Positions 28,022 through 35,284 of a DNA stretch of 64,000 bases are shown here, piece by piece (the stretch's first letter is position 1; the number at the start of each line of letters is the position of its first letter). A program made the position numbers and the translations under genes. Below the pieces are notes generated by a model. The model did not search any database and had not been told where the DNA came from. It worked only from the letters and a program-made list of their open reading frames with translations. The stretch comes from Gaiellasilicea sp037721555 (GTDB lineage Bacteria; Actinomycetota; Thermoleophilia; Gaiellales; Gaiellaceae): NCBI GenBank assembly GCA_037721555.1, contig JBBJOI010000001.1, positions 186,001 to 250,000 on the forward strand, read 5' to 3'.

Positions 28022-28452
28022 CCACATTGCTCGATGCCCACGCGCTCGTCGCGTTCCTTGCAGGAGAGCCGGCCCTCGCCGAGGTACGGTCGCTTCTTCG
28101 GGAGGGAGATACGGCGATTCCGTCGGTCAACCTGGCTGAGGCAGTGGATGTGGTCGAGCGCGTGTATGGAATCCCCGGCGAGGACGTCCGCGCCGCCGTC
28201 TCTGCGCTCACCGCCTCTCTTCTCGAGGTGCTGCCGTGCCGGGAAGCAGAGGCGTGGCGCGCTGCTGAGCTGCGAACGAAGCATTACGCCCGACGCCGAA
28301 CCGAGGTGTCTATTCCAGACTGCTTTCTCGTGGCCTCCGCTCGTCCGAGCGACACGATCGCGACGGGCGATCGCGGCGTCCTGACGATGTCGCGACGGGA
28401 AGGGATCGCAGCGTTGCCGCTGCTCGATTCAAGCGGACGTCGGTCGCGATGA
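28018..28452 (+). CDS. vapC: PIN-domain ribonuclease toxin of a VapBC pair
   Basis: 144 residues from a TTG at 28018 that overlaps the antitoxin TGA (TTGA). All four acidic PIN residues are visible: Asp6 (TLLDAHALVAFL), Glu41 (NLAEAVDVV), Asp101 (SIPDCFLVASA) and Asp118 (ATGDRG). VapC toxins cut specific RNAs, often initiator tRNA or rRNA, in a metal-dependent manner. Its stop overlaps the trpA start by 4 nt (ATGA), so ribosomes finishing vapC can restart on trpA. No sign of inactivation. Confidence 0.9.
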   Translation: MTTLLDAHALVAFLAGEPALAEVRSLLREGDTAIPSVNLAEAVDVVERVYGIPGEDVRAAVSALTASLLEVLPCREAEAWRAAELRTKHYARRRTEVSIPDCFLVASARPSDTIATGDRGVLTMSRREGIAALPLLDSSGRRSR

Positions 28453-29150
28453 GCAAGAAACTCGTCATCTACCTGATGGCCGGCCGCGAGACGCCAGATC
28501 TCGCAGAGGCTGCCGTCGAGAGCGGTGCCGACCTCGTCGAGTTCGGCTTCCCCTTCTCCGATCCACTCGCGGACGGCCCCGTGATCCGGCGGGCGGCAGA
28601 GCGCGCACTCGCCGCGGGGATGCGCACCCAGGCGTGTCTCGAGTGCCTCGCCGCGGTGCGGGAACGCATCGGCGTGCCGCTCGTCCCGATGACGTACTCC
28701 TCACTGCTCGAGGCCTATGGCTGGGAGCGGTTCGCGACCGACGCGCGCGCCGCCGGAGCGACGTCGCTGATCGTCGTAGACCTGCCGGCCGACGAGCGCC
28801 CCGAGCTCCGCCGTGTGCAACTCGTCGCTCCGACGTCGACCGACGAGCGCATACGGGGCGCTGCGGCAACGACCGACGGCTGGCTCTACCTCGTCGCGCT
28901 CACCGGCACGACAGGCGCACGCGACGAGGCGCCGGTCGCGCTCGCGGGGCTCGCGGCACGTGCCCGAGCAATCGCAGGCAGCACCCCCCTCTACGCCGGC
29001 TTCGGCATCTCGACACCGAGCCACGCGCGAGCGGCAGCTGCGCTCACCGACGGCGTCGTCGTCGGCTCACGCGCGGTGGAGGTCGCCGAGGACGGCCCGG
29101 ACGCGCTGGCCGCCTACGTCCGCTCGCTGCGCGCCGCCATCGACGACTAG
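28449..29150 (+). CDS. trpA: Tryptophan synthase alpha chain
   Basis: 233 residues, shorter than the usual ~265. Catalytic Glu31 and Asp42 lie in LVEFGFPFSDPLADGPVIRRA; the phosphate-binding YAGFGISTPSHARA and DGVVVGSRAVE are near the C-terminus. The N-terminal ~15 residues before YLMAG are trimmed. It cleaves indole-3-glycerol phosphate to indole for TrpB. Its ATG overlaps the vapC stop, and its TAG overlaps the GTG of the next gene. Confidence 0.94.
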   Translation: MSKKLVIYLMAGRETPDLAEAAVESGADLVEFGFPFSDPLADGPVIRRAAERALAAGMRTQACLECLAAVRERIGVPLVPMTYSSLLEAYGWERFATDARAAGATSLIVVDLPADERPELRRVQLVAPTSTDERIRGAAATTDGWLYLVALTGTTGARDEAPVALAGLAARARAIAGSTPLYAGFGISTPSHARAAAALTDGVVVGSRAVEVAEDGPDALAAYVRSLRAAIDD

Positions 29151-29686
29151 TGTCCTCCGACCACTCGCTCCGCGGCAGCCTCCTCGTCGCTACCCCGACC
29201 CTGCTCGACCCGAACTTCCGGCGCGCGGTCGTCCTCCTCGCCGAGCACGACGAGACCGGTGCGATGGGCATCGTCCTCAACCGCCCCTCCGACACGGTTG
29301 TCGCCGACGCGGTGCCGGAGTTGGCGGTGCTCTCCGGCGGTACCGAGCCCGTCTTCATGGGCGGGCCAGTCGCGACGGACTCGCTGCTCGCGCTCGCAGA
29401 GGTCGAAGATCCCGAGGATGCGTCGCAGCTCGTGCTCGGAGCCGTGGGCTTCGTCCAGAGTCCCGACGTCAGCGTTCGCCGCGGCCGCGTCTTCCTCGGC
29501 TATGCCGGCTGGGCAGCCGGCCAGATCGAGAACGAGCTCGACGAGAGTTCTTGGATCGTTGTGCCGGCCGAGTCCGACGACGTCTTCAGCGAGCGGCCTG
29601 ACGAGCTTTGGAGCAACGTCCTGCGCCGCCAGGGCGGCGGCCTCGCGCTCCTCGCGACGATGCCGCCCAACCCTTCGATGAACTAG
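29150..29686 (+). CDS. UPF0301 (YqgE/AlgH) family protein
   Basis: 178 residues from the GTG at 29150, which shares its G with the trpA stop (TAGTG). The family signature is clear: LRGSLLVATPTLLDPNFRRAVVLL, GAMGIVLNRPSD, VFMGGPV and VFLGYAGWAAGQIENEL. The biochemical role of UPF0301 proteins is not settled. Its location at the end of the trp operon is by coupling, not by known function. It ends in a stop-codon repeat shared with the convergent gene. Confidence 0.92.
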   Translation: MSSDHSLRGSLLVATPTLLDPNFRRAVVLLAEHDETGAMGIVLNRPSDTVVADAVPELAVLSGGTEPVFMGGPVATDSLLALAEVEDPEDASQLVLGAVGFVQSPDVSVRRGRVFLGYAGWAAGQIENELDESSWIVVPAESDDVFSERPDELWSNVLRRQGGGLALLATMPPNPSMN

Positions 29687-29715
29687 CCAGAGAGCGTTCC
29701 GCCAAGACCTCCTAG
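29684..29715. repeat. Stop-codon repeat, short copy C
   Basis: On the minus strand it begins CTAGGAGGTCTTGGCG, identical over 16 nt to the left arm of the copy at 40.5 kb, and ends in CTAG again at 29683-29686. The TAG at 29684 stops the UPF0301 gene, and the TAG read on the minus strand at 29712-29714 stops the acidic-protein gene, so both convergent genes end inside it. Confidence 0.6.
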
Positions 29716-29930
29716 AGCTGGTCCTCGTCCACTCGCGTGAGGTTGTCGCCATGCTCGTCGGCCTCGGGGTCGCTCGGGCCCAGCACGGGGTCGTGGCCCA
29801 GCAGCGTCGCGTCCTCTTCCTCGACGGCCGTCTCCTTCTCTGCTGCCTCGGAGCTCTCTGCTGCCTCGGAGCTCTCTGTTGCCTCGGAGCTCTCTGTTGC
29901 CTTCGGCTCGGTATTCCAGCTGTCGGTCAC
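29712..29930 (-). CDS. Small acidic repeat protein
   Basis: 72 residues, strongly acidic, starting MTDSWNTEPKATESSEA. Residues 11-31 are a run of six-residue units (ESSEA followed by T or A), encoded by 18-nt tandem DNA repeats; the tail is Asp/Glu rich. It has no membrane segment and is probably disordered. Its ATG overlaps the stop of the UPF0104 gene by 4 nt, so it is likely real and co-expressed. Function unknown. Confidence 0.55.
   Translation of the reverse strand: MTDSWNTEPKATESSEATESSEAAESSEAAEKETAVEEEDATLLGHDPVLGPSDPEADEHGDNLTRVDEDQL
29841..29903. repeat. 18-nt tandem repeat, 3.5 copies
   Basis: TGCTGCCTCGGAGCTCTC at 29841-29858 repeats at 29859-29876 exactly and at 29877-29894 with one change, then half a unit. 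It lies inside the small acidic gene and keeps frame, so copy-number changes would add or remove six residues at a time. Confidence 0.85.
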
Positions 29931-30949
29931 GATCGTCCTTTCGTCGGAATCGGATCCCAGGTGCCCGGCCTTGCGTCGTCCGACACCTCGACGTCGGAAT
30001 CAGCCGGCAGCGGCTTGTTACGCAGCAGCAGCAGTCCGACGACCAGGAGCCCGGCCTCGACCGCAGTGATCGCTAGGCGGTTCAGGACGGTCGCCCCCAG
30101 TGCAACTCCTTCGGAGACGACGGCGAGGAGCAGGCCGTACATGGATGCCTCCCGCACTCCCAGACCGGAGGGAGCGAAGATCGCAAGCACGGCGACGATC
30201 GCCCCGATCGCACTCGTGCCGCCGAGGAACGGGATCGAGGCGGGGTCGGGCTCGCCTCCGACTGAACGAAGCATGAAGAAGAGGGCCACACCTCCAAGGG
30301 GCCAGGTCAAGGCGTAGAACCCCAGCAGGCCGAACGCGGTGTGGGCCGGGACTGCCTCGACCTCCTCGGCGCCGAACGGCCGCAGGAGCCGTGCGGCCAC
30401 CCTCTTGAAGACGGGCGGGTAGAGCAAGAAGCCGACGAGGAGAGTGAAGGCGAGCAGCGGCAGGACCGGCGCATCGACGCCGTCGATGAAAGCGATCCCG
30501 ACGACGAAGACCCCGACACCGGCAAGGGCCGAGAAGCCGGCCTCCAGCAGGATCGAGGCGAGAACGACCGGCGTCTCCTTGATGCCGAGCCGTCGCAAGA
30601 CGAGGACACGCGCGGCTGGTGTAAAGACGCCTCCCGGAACATACTTCGCGAGCATCGACACCATCTCGGCCTGGAGGGCGACGCGGTACGGGATCCGGAT
30701 GCCGTAGGCGAGCAGGATCCGCATCCACCCGAGCACGAAGACGAGGTAGTACGCGGAGAGCGCGGCGATCGCGAGTCCGAGATCGACGAGGTTGGCGTGC
30801 CTGAGTCGCGGCGCTGCGTCGCTCCAGACGTCGCGAACCGCCCACGCGAGCGCCCCGAGCAGGACGGTCACGGCGACGACTTCCAGAGCGATTACGAGCC
30901 GCTTGTTGCGAAGCCGGGCGCGAGCCCACTCGATAGGGCGCGTCCACAT
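29927..30949 (-). CDS. UPF0104/LPG-synthase-TM-like polytopic membrane protein
   Basis: 340 residues from ATG 30949 (MWTRPIEWARARLRNKR). About eight membrane helices. Family motifs are AKYVPGGVFTPAARVLVLRRLG near residue 105 and FAPSGLGVREASMYGLL near 265, as in the AglD/UPF0104 group related to the flippase half of lysyl-phosphatidylglycerol synthase. The MprF-type aminoacyltransferase domain is absent. It probably handles a lipid or lipid-linked sugar at the membrane. The charged C-terminal tail precedes the coupled acidic-repeat gene. Confidence 0.85.
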   Translation of the reverse strand: MWTRPIEWARARLRNKRLVIALEVVAVTVLLGALAWAVRDVWSDAAPRLRHANLVDLGLAIAALSAYYLVFVLGWMRILLAYGIRIPYRVALQAEMVSMLAKYVPGGVFTPAARVLVLRRLGIKETPVVLASILLEAGFSALAGVGVFVVGIAFIDGVDAPVLPLLAFTLLVGFLLYPPVFKRVAARLLRPFGAEEVEAVPAHTAFGLLGFYALTWPLGGVALFFMLRSVGGEPDPASIPFLGGTSAIGAIVAVLAIFAPSGLGVREASMYGLLLAVVSEGVALGATVLNRLAITAVEAGLLVVGLLLLRNKPLPADSDVEVSDDARPGTWDPIPTKGRS

Positions 30950-30951
30950 CG

Positions 30952-31200
30952 TCAGCCCGCCGTAGCTGCTGCGGTCGCTCCGGCCGCGCGCAGGCGACCA
31001 TCGGACGGTTGGACGCTGCAGGCGACCCGCTCGCCCGTCCTCGCCGTCGCACGCGGAAGAGCGTCCGAGAGCGCCGCGCTTGTCACGTCCCGGACGACAC
31101 GGCCAGCCTTGGGATAGAAGGGGAACGACTGCTCCTCCGCGGCGCGGCCCTGCCCCGTGAGGCCGACGGCCAGCGCGATCGCTGCCAGAACCCCGATCAT
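30952..31200 (-). CDS. Small predicted exported protein
   Basis: 82 residues starting MIGVLAAIALAVGLTGQGRAAEEQ, a short but good signal peptide with an Ala-x-Ala site. The mature part (~60 residues) contains FPFYPKAGRVVRDVTSAALS and one Cys. It ends 2 nt before the UPF0104 gene on the same strand, supporting a real gene. I do not recognise the family. The longer open frame upstream of 31200 overlaps the methyltransferase and was not used. Confidence 0.45.
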   Translation of the reverse strand: MIGVLAAIALAVGLTGQGRAAEEQSFPFYPKAGRVVRDVTSAALSDALPRATARTGERVACSVQPSDGRLRAAGATAAATAG

Positions 31201-31211
31201 CGGGAAACACG

Positions 31212-31814
31212 CTACCTGGCCCGCAACCGATGAACTCCGCCGCGTGGTAGCTCCGGCGCCCCGCAGCACTCGACCCTCCAGGCGAAAGCGGCTCCTGTCA
31301 GAAACGCGGGCAGCGCCGGCCGTCCTGGATCGGCGAGCAAGACCTCGCTACCGAGGCTCGGCAGCAACGCGAGTAGCTGCTCGACGTTCCTGCGCTCGTA
31401 GAGGACGTCGGCGCAGAGGACGAGCGACCAGGGGCTTTCGGCGTGTAGGCCGTCTGGCTCCACCCACGCAACGAGGCGGGTCTCGAGCTCGAGTCCGTTT
31501 CGACGCGCGTTCCTGGACGCGAACACGAGCGCGTCCGGCGACCAGTCGGTCGCGAGGACGCGAGCGCCACCAAGTGCGGCAACGATGCTCGGGAGGCCGA
31601 GTCCGCAACCGAGCTCGACCACACTCTTCCCTCTGAGGTCGAGCTCCGCGACCACTCGCGCGAGTGCGATCGCGCTCGGCCAGAGCTCCGCCCAGTAGGG
31701 GAGGAACTCCTCCCGCTCGAACGCCTCCTCGTCGATCAGCTCGACAGGATCGGGCGGATGCTCGATAGAGATCGAGAGCCCGCCGATCTCGAAGGTCGTT
31801 TCGACCACGTCCAC
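31212..31814 (-). CDS. Class I SAM-dependent methyltransferase (METTL/ETF-beta lysine methyltransferase-like)
   Basis: 200 residues. Motif I VVELGCGLGLPSIVAALGGA (65-84), motif II ATDWSPDAL, and post-motif CADVLYERR are clear. The N-terminal PYWAELWPSAIALAR block and DPGRPA near 165 are typical of the family-16-like methyltransferases that include ETFBKMT and METTL proteins, which methylate protein lysines. Whether this one modifies EtfB is unknown, though an etf operon exists 22 kb away. It is divergent from an aldo/keto reductase with 17 nt between starts. Confidence 0.8.
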   Translation of the reverse strand: MDVVETTFEIGGLSISIEHPPDPVELIDEEAFEREEFLPYWAELWPSAIALARVVAELDLRGKSVVELGCGLGLPSIVAALGGARVLATDWSPDALVFASRNARRNGLELETRLVAWVEPDGLHAESPWSLVLCADVLYERRNVEQLLALLPSLGSEVLLADPGRPALPAFLTGAAFAWRVECCGAPELPRGGVHRLRAR

Positions 31815-31831
31815 CCGGGTATCGTGCCGCG

Positions 31832-32779
31832 ATGCGCCATCGCCGCCTCGGCTCCAGCGACCTGGAGGTCTCGGAGATCAGCCTCGGCTCGTGGCTGACC
31901 TATTCGGGCGGCGTCGCACGCGAACGGGCGGAGGCGTGCGTGGCGAAGGCCTTCGAGGTCGGCATCAACTTCATCGACACCGCGAACGTCTACGGGAGAG
32001 GCGCGGCAGAGAGCTTCCTCGGAGACGTGCTCGCAGGCCGTCCCCGCGAGTCCTACGTACTTGCGACGAAGCTCTACTTTCCGATGAGCGACGCAGATCG
32101 CGGCCTCTCCCGGGAGCAGGTCGCCAAGCAGATCGACGCCTCGCTCGCTCGCCTGCGCGTGGACTACGTCGACCTCTACCAGTGTCACCGCTACGACCCG
32201 GACACGCCGCTCGAGGAGACGATGGAGGCGTTGACCGAGGTGATCCACGAGGGCAAGGCTCGCTACCTCGGCTTCAGCGAGTGGTCAGCGGAGCAGATCG
32301 GAGCCGCTCTCGACCTCCCGAACGTGGAGAGGTTCGTCTCGAGCCAGCCTCAGTACTCGTTGCTCCACCGCGCACCGGAGGCCGACGTGATCCCTCTCTC
32401 GGCTGCCAACGGCATCTCGCAGATCGTCTGGTCGCCGCTCGCCCAGGGCGTCCTCACGGGCAAGTACCTCCCCGGCGAGGCGCCGCCGCCGGAGACGCGT
32501 GCGACGTCTGACTCGATGGGATCGTTCATCGGCCGCTTCCTCGAGGACGACGTGCTCGAGGCCGTGCAGAGGCTTCGGCCGATCGCCGACGGCCTGGGAG
32601 TCACGTTGTCCCAGCTCGCGCTCGCGTGGGTGCTGCGGGAGCCGAACGTCGCCTCGGCGATCATCGGCGCGTCGCGGCCGGAGCAGGTCGAGGAGAACGC
32701 GGCCGCCAGCGGCCTCGAGCTCGACGAGACGACGCTGAGCGCGATCGACGAAGCGCTCGGTGCGGTATCAGGCGCCTGA
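31832..32779 (+). CDS. Aldo/keto reductase (Kv-beta-like)
   Basis: 315 residues. The AKR barrel catalytic tetrad can be placed: Asp and Tyr in NFIDTANVYGRG near 48-53, Lys in VLATKLYF, and His in LYQCHRYDPDTP. The NADPH site near the C-terminus reads IIGASRPEQVEENAAAS. The N-terminus MRHRRLGSSDLEVSEISLG is typical of the YhdN/Kv-beta-like group that reduces aldehydes or ketones. Single-gene unit ending at a palindromic stop. Confidence 0.93.
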   Translation: MRHRRLGSSDLEVSEISLGSWLTYSGGVARERAEACVAKAFEVGINFIDTANVYGRGAAESFLGDVLAGRPRESYVLATKLYFPMSDADRGLSREQVAKQIDASLARLRVDYVDLYQCHRYDPDTPLEETMEALTEVIHEGKARYLGFSEWSAEQIGAALDLPNVERFVSSQPQYSLLHRAPEADVIPLSAANGISQIVWSPLAQGVLTGKYLPGEAPPPETRATSDSMGSFIGRFLEDDVLEAVQRLRPIADGLGVTLSQLALAWVLREPNVASAIIGASRPEQVEENAAASGLELDETTLSAIDEALGAVSGA

Positions 32780-32802
32780 CGCCGGAATCATCAGGCGCCT
32801 GA
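32768..32802. terminator. Twin 12-bp palindromes able to form a terminator-like hairpin
   Basis: TCAGGCGCCTGA occurs at 32768-32779 and exactly again at 32791-32802, 11 nt apart. Each copy is self-complementary, so the two can also pair with each other as a 12-bp stem with an 11-nt loop. The first TGA is the stop of the aldo/keto reductase. No U-tract follows. Confidence 0.6.
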
Positions 32803-32893
32803 CAGTCGAAATCGCGCGGGCGTCACAGCTCATCGTTCACGGCCCGCTCGGGTGAACTGATGGCGACATCCAGAACCGGCAGCGCGCTACCCG

Positions 32894-32910
32894 CGAGGAC
32901 GGCGTCCTCG
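32894..32910 (-). terminator. Hairpin downstream of the amino-acid ABC operon
   Basis: CGAGGAC (32894-32900) and GTCCTCG (32904-32910) form a 7-bp stem with a 3-nt loop, 20 nt beyond the last permease stop on the minus strand. A GTG-initiated 34-codon frame (32823-32927) also lies in this gap, but I see no reason to call it a gene. Confidence 0.4.
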
Positions 32911-32929
32911 GGATCAAGCATCCGCACGG

Positions 32930-33607
32930 TCAAACCAGCCGGCGCTCCAGGTACACCGCGAGGCGCGTCAATGGGAACGAGATCAGGAAGAACAGCACCG
33001 CGACGCCGGCGAAGATCTCGAAGGCGTGGATCTCTCCCAGGCCGATCGGCGGGAACGCCGCCAGACGCTCGTTCTGGCGCTTGCCCGCCTCCAGCAGCTC
33101 GAGTCCGCCGATCACCTGCGCGAGCGTCGAGTTCTGGATGATGTTCACGAGCAGGCTGACGAAGGGCGGTAGCAGGCGGCGGAGCGCCTGCGGCAGGATC
33201 ACGAAGCCGTGGCGGCCGACCCAGCCGAAGCCGAGGGCCGAGGCCGCCTCGTGCTGCTCGCGCGGGATCGACTGAACGGCGCCGCGCGTCGCCTCGGCCA
33301 CCTGCGCGCTGCCCCAGAGGACGAGCGCGATCGACGCCGCCGTGAGCGCGTCGAACTCGAGGCTGCGCGACACGCTCGGCAGCCCGAAGAAGACGATGAA
33401 GACGGTGACGAGGATCGGTAGGCCGCGGAAGATCTCGATGTAGAGCCGGATCACTGCTTGGAGCGGGAGGAACTTGATCGTCAGCAGCGTCCCCAGGACG
33501 AGCCCGAGGAGGCCGCTGCCAACGACAGCGATGGCGGACACGCGCAGCGTCCCCGGCAGACCCTCCTGGATGACGTAGCGAGCGACCGGCTCGACCCAGT
33601 CCGGCAC
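32930..33607 (-). CDS. Polar amino acid ABC transporter permease (second of pair)
   Basis: 225 residues from a GTG at 33607 that directly follows the TAA of the other permease with no gap. About five membrane helices; the HisM/GlnP-type signature EIFRGLPILVTVFIVFFGLP and the EAA loop HEAASALGFGWVGRHGFVILPQA are present. It pairs with the neighbouring permease to form the channel for the substrate-binding protein and ATPase encoded upstream. Substrate is an amino acid by family; which one is not clear. Confidence 0.93.
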   Translation of the reverse strand: MPDWVEPVARYVIQEGLPGTLRVSAIAVVGSGLLGLVLGTLLTIKFLPLQAVIRLYIEIFRGLPILVTVFIVFFGLPSVSRSLEFDALTAASIALVLWGSAQVAEATRGAVQSIPREQHEAASALGFGWVGRHGFVILPQALRRLLPPFVSLLVNIIQNSTLAQVIGGLELLEAGKRQNERLAAFPPIGLGEIHAFEIFAGVAVLFFLISFPLTRLAVYLERRLV

Positions 33608-34279
33608 TTATTGACTCTCCGGCAGGGCGAGCCGCGATTCGAGCAGGCGAATCGAGGCCGAGAGCGCCCACACAAGCACGAGGTAGACGATGGCCAGAAC
33701 GGTCAGCGCCTCGGTCGTCTGCAACGTGAGATTGCTGATGTTGAGTGACGTCGTCGTCAACTCGGCGTAGCCGATGACGTACATCAACGACGTGTTCTTG
33801 ACCACCGAGATGTACGTGTTGATCGACGAGGGGAGCGCGATCCGCCCCCCGATCGGCAGCGTGACGTTGAGGAACGTCGAGAACGAGCTGAAACCGAGGG
33901 CGTAGCCGGCTTCCCGGTAGCGGTAGGAGACGGCCTGGAAGCCCGCGCGGAAGTTCTCGCTGTTGAACGCGCCGCCCCAGACCATCACCGAGAGCCAGGC
34001 GACCGTGAACTGGTCGAACACGATCCCGAGCTGCGGCAGCCCGTAGAAGATCATGAAGATCTGTACGAGGATCGGCGTGTTCCTGATCACCTCGACGTAG
34101 ACCGCCGTCAGCTGGCTCACGACCGGAATCCGGTGGGCGCGTGCGGCGCCGAGGACAGCGCCGATCACGAGTGCTCCGGCGATGGCGAAGCCCGAGACCT
34201 TCAGCGTGTTCAGGAAAGCGTCGAGCAGCTCCGCCCGGTTGTCGGAGACGAACGCGCCGAGGTCGTAGGCGAGGAGCAT
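33608..34279 (-). CDS. Polar amino acid ABC transporter permease (first of pair)
   Basis: 223 residues. VYVEVIRNTPILVQIFMIFYGLP is the family N-terminal permease signature and the EAA loop reads YREAGYALGFSSFSTFLNVTLP, followed by NTSLMYVIGYAEL. About five membrane helices. It is separated from the upstream binding-protein gene by 78 nt containing a strong hairpin, and touches the next permease. Confidence 0.94.
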   Translation of the reverse strand: MLLAYDLGAFVSDNRAELLDAFLNTLKVSGFAIAGALVIGAVLGAARAHRIPVVSQLTAVYVEVIRNTPILVQIFMIFYGLPQLGIVFDQFTVAWLSVMVWGGAFNSENFRAGFQAVSYRYREAGYALGFSSFSTFLNVTLPIGGRIALPSSINTYISVVKNTSLMYVIGYAELTTTSLNISNLTLQTTEALTVLAIVYLVLVWALSASIRLLESRLALPESQ

Positions 34280-34302
34280 CGATCCACTCTTGCAGGTACA
34301 GA

Positions 34303-34332
34303 GGAAGCGGCCGCCCGAGAGCGGCCGCTTCC
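34303..34332 (-). terminator. Perfect 12-bp hairpin between binding-protein and permease genes
   Basis: GGAAGCGGCCGC (34303-34314) and GCGGCCGCTTCC (34321-34332) pair perfectly around a 6-nt loop. In the minus-strand transcript it follows the binding-protein gene and precedes the permeases, with a short pyrimidine run after it. In ABC operons such hairpins cause partial termination or protect the upstream mRNA, giving an excess of binding protein. Confidence 0.75.
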
Positions 34333-34357
34333 CTTCAACCTAGCTCTCAGCCGAGCG

Positions 34358-35284
34358 CTAGGGACAGATGGTGTCGGCGCTCGGCGAGCCCGGTGCCGCG
34401 TACCCGAACGTGTTGTTCGGCCTCAGGATGTTCCTCGAGAACGGAGTGACAAAGCGGGGCGCCACATTCGCCTTGAGGATCTGCTGAAACGTGTCCTTCT
34501 TGCGCATCAGCTCGAGGCGCGAGTCGACCCACCTCTTCAGCTCCGTGTTGCCCTGCTTGATCCCGATCCCGTACGGCAGCGAGAGGAACAGGTCTTCGGT
34601 GAGCTTCGAGGTTCGATCCGAGGCCGCGATTCCGGCGAGCACGGTGTCGTCGAACATCACCGCGTCCGCGCGACCCTGATTGAAGGCCAGCTGGGCGTTG
34701 GTGACGGTGTCGGTGACGAGAACCTCCGCCTCTGGGAAGCAGCGCTTCATCCAGCGGTCGTAGATCGAACCGGTTGTCGTCGCTATCCGCCTGCCCTTGA
34801 TGTTCGCGAGCGATTGAATGGGCGAGTCGTTCTTCACGAGCAGACGGCCGGTCGACTTGTAGTAGGCGCGCGAGAAGTCGATCCGTGTATCGCGGTCGGT
34901 CGTGTAGGTGAACGTCGAGATGACGAGGTCGACCCGGTTCGTCGTGAGCAGCGGCTCTCGGGCCGGAGTCGGTGCACACACGAACGAGACGCGCTGAGCA
35001 GTCCCGAATGCGTACCGGGCGAAGTACTTGGCGACGTCGACGTCGAAGCCGGCGTTCTTGCCACGAGCGTCGGTGTAGCCAAACGGGACAGCGTCGCACT
35101 TCACGCCGACGATGAACCGCTTGCGGCTCTTGATCTCTGCCGGCAGGGCGGGCAGCTTCGGCTTCTGCACAGCTGCGGCGGGGGCAGCGCCGCTCGACTG
35201 TACCGCGGGTTGTGCGAGCCCCCAGCTCGCGAACGCCGCGGCTGCCACAGCCACGACGGTCGCCAAGAACGCGAATCGCTTCAT
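34358..35284 (-). CDS. Amino acid ABC transporter substrate-binding protein
   Basis: 308 residues with a Sec signal peptide (MKRFAFLATVVAVAAAAFASWGLA) and no lipobox Cys. It belongs to the SBP_bac_3 family: FIVGVKCDAVPFGYTDARGKNAGFDVDVA, DLVISTFTYTTDRDTRIDFS and GIGIKQGNTELKRWVD are typical. The FDVDVAKYFA and TTDR segments contact ligand amino groups in relatives such as GlnH/GluB. A Pro/Ala-rich linker follows the signal. It overlaps the ATPase gene stop by 4 nt. Confidence 0.93.
   Translation of the reverse strand: MKRFAFLATVVAVAAAAFASWGLAQPAVQSSGAAPAAAVQKPKLPALPAEIKSRKRFIVGVKCDAVPFGYTDARGKNAGFDVDVAKYFARYAFGTAQRVSFVCAPTPAREPLLTTNRVDLVISTFTYTTDRDTRIDFSRAYYKSTGRLLVKNDSPIQSLANIKGRRIATTTGSIYDRWMKRCFPEAEVLVTDTVTNAQLAFNQGRADAVMFDDTVLAGIAASDRTSKLTEDLFLSLPYGIGIKQGNTELKRWVDSRLELMRKKDTFQQILKANVAPRFVTPFSRNILRPNNTFGYAAPGSPSADTICP

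Noticed and set aside
29841..29903. Tandem repeats that might be a CRISPR array
   Set aside because: Units are 18 nt with no spacers and lie inside a reading frame; no cas genes in the window.
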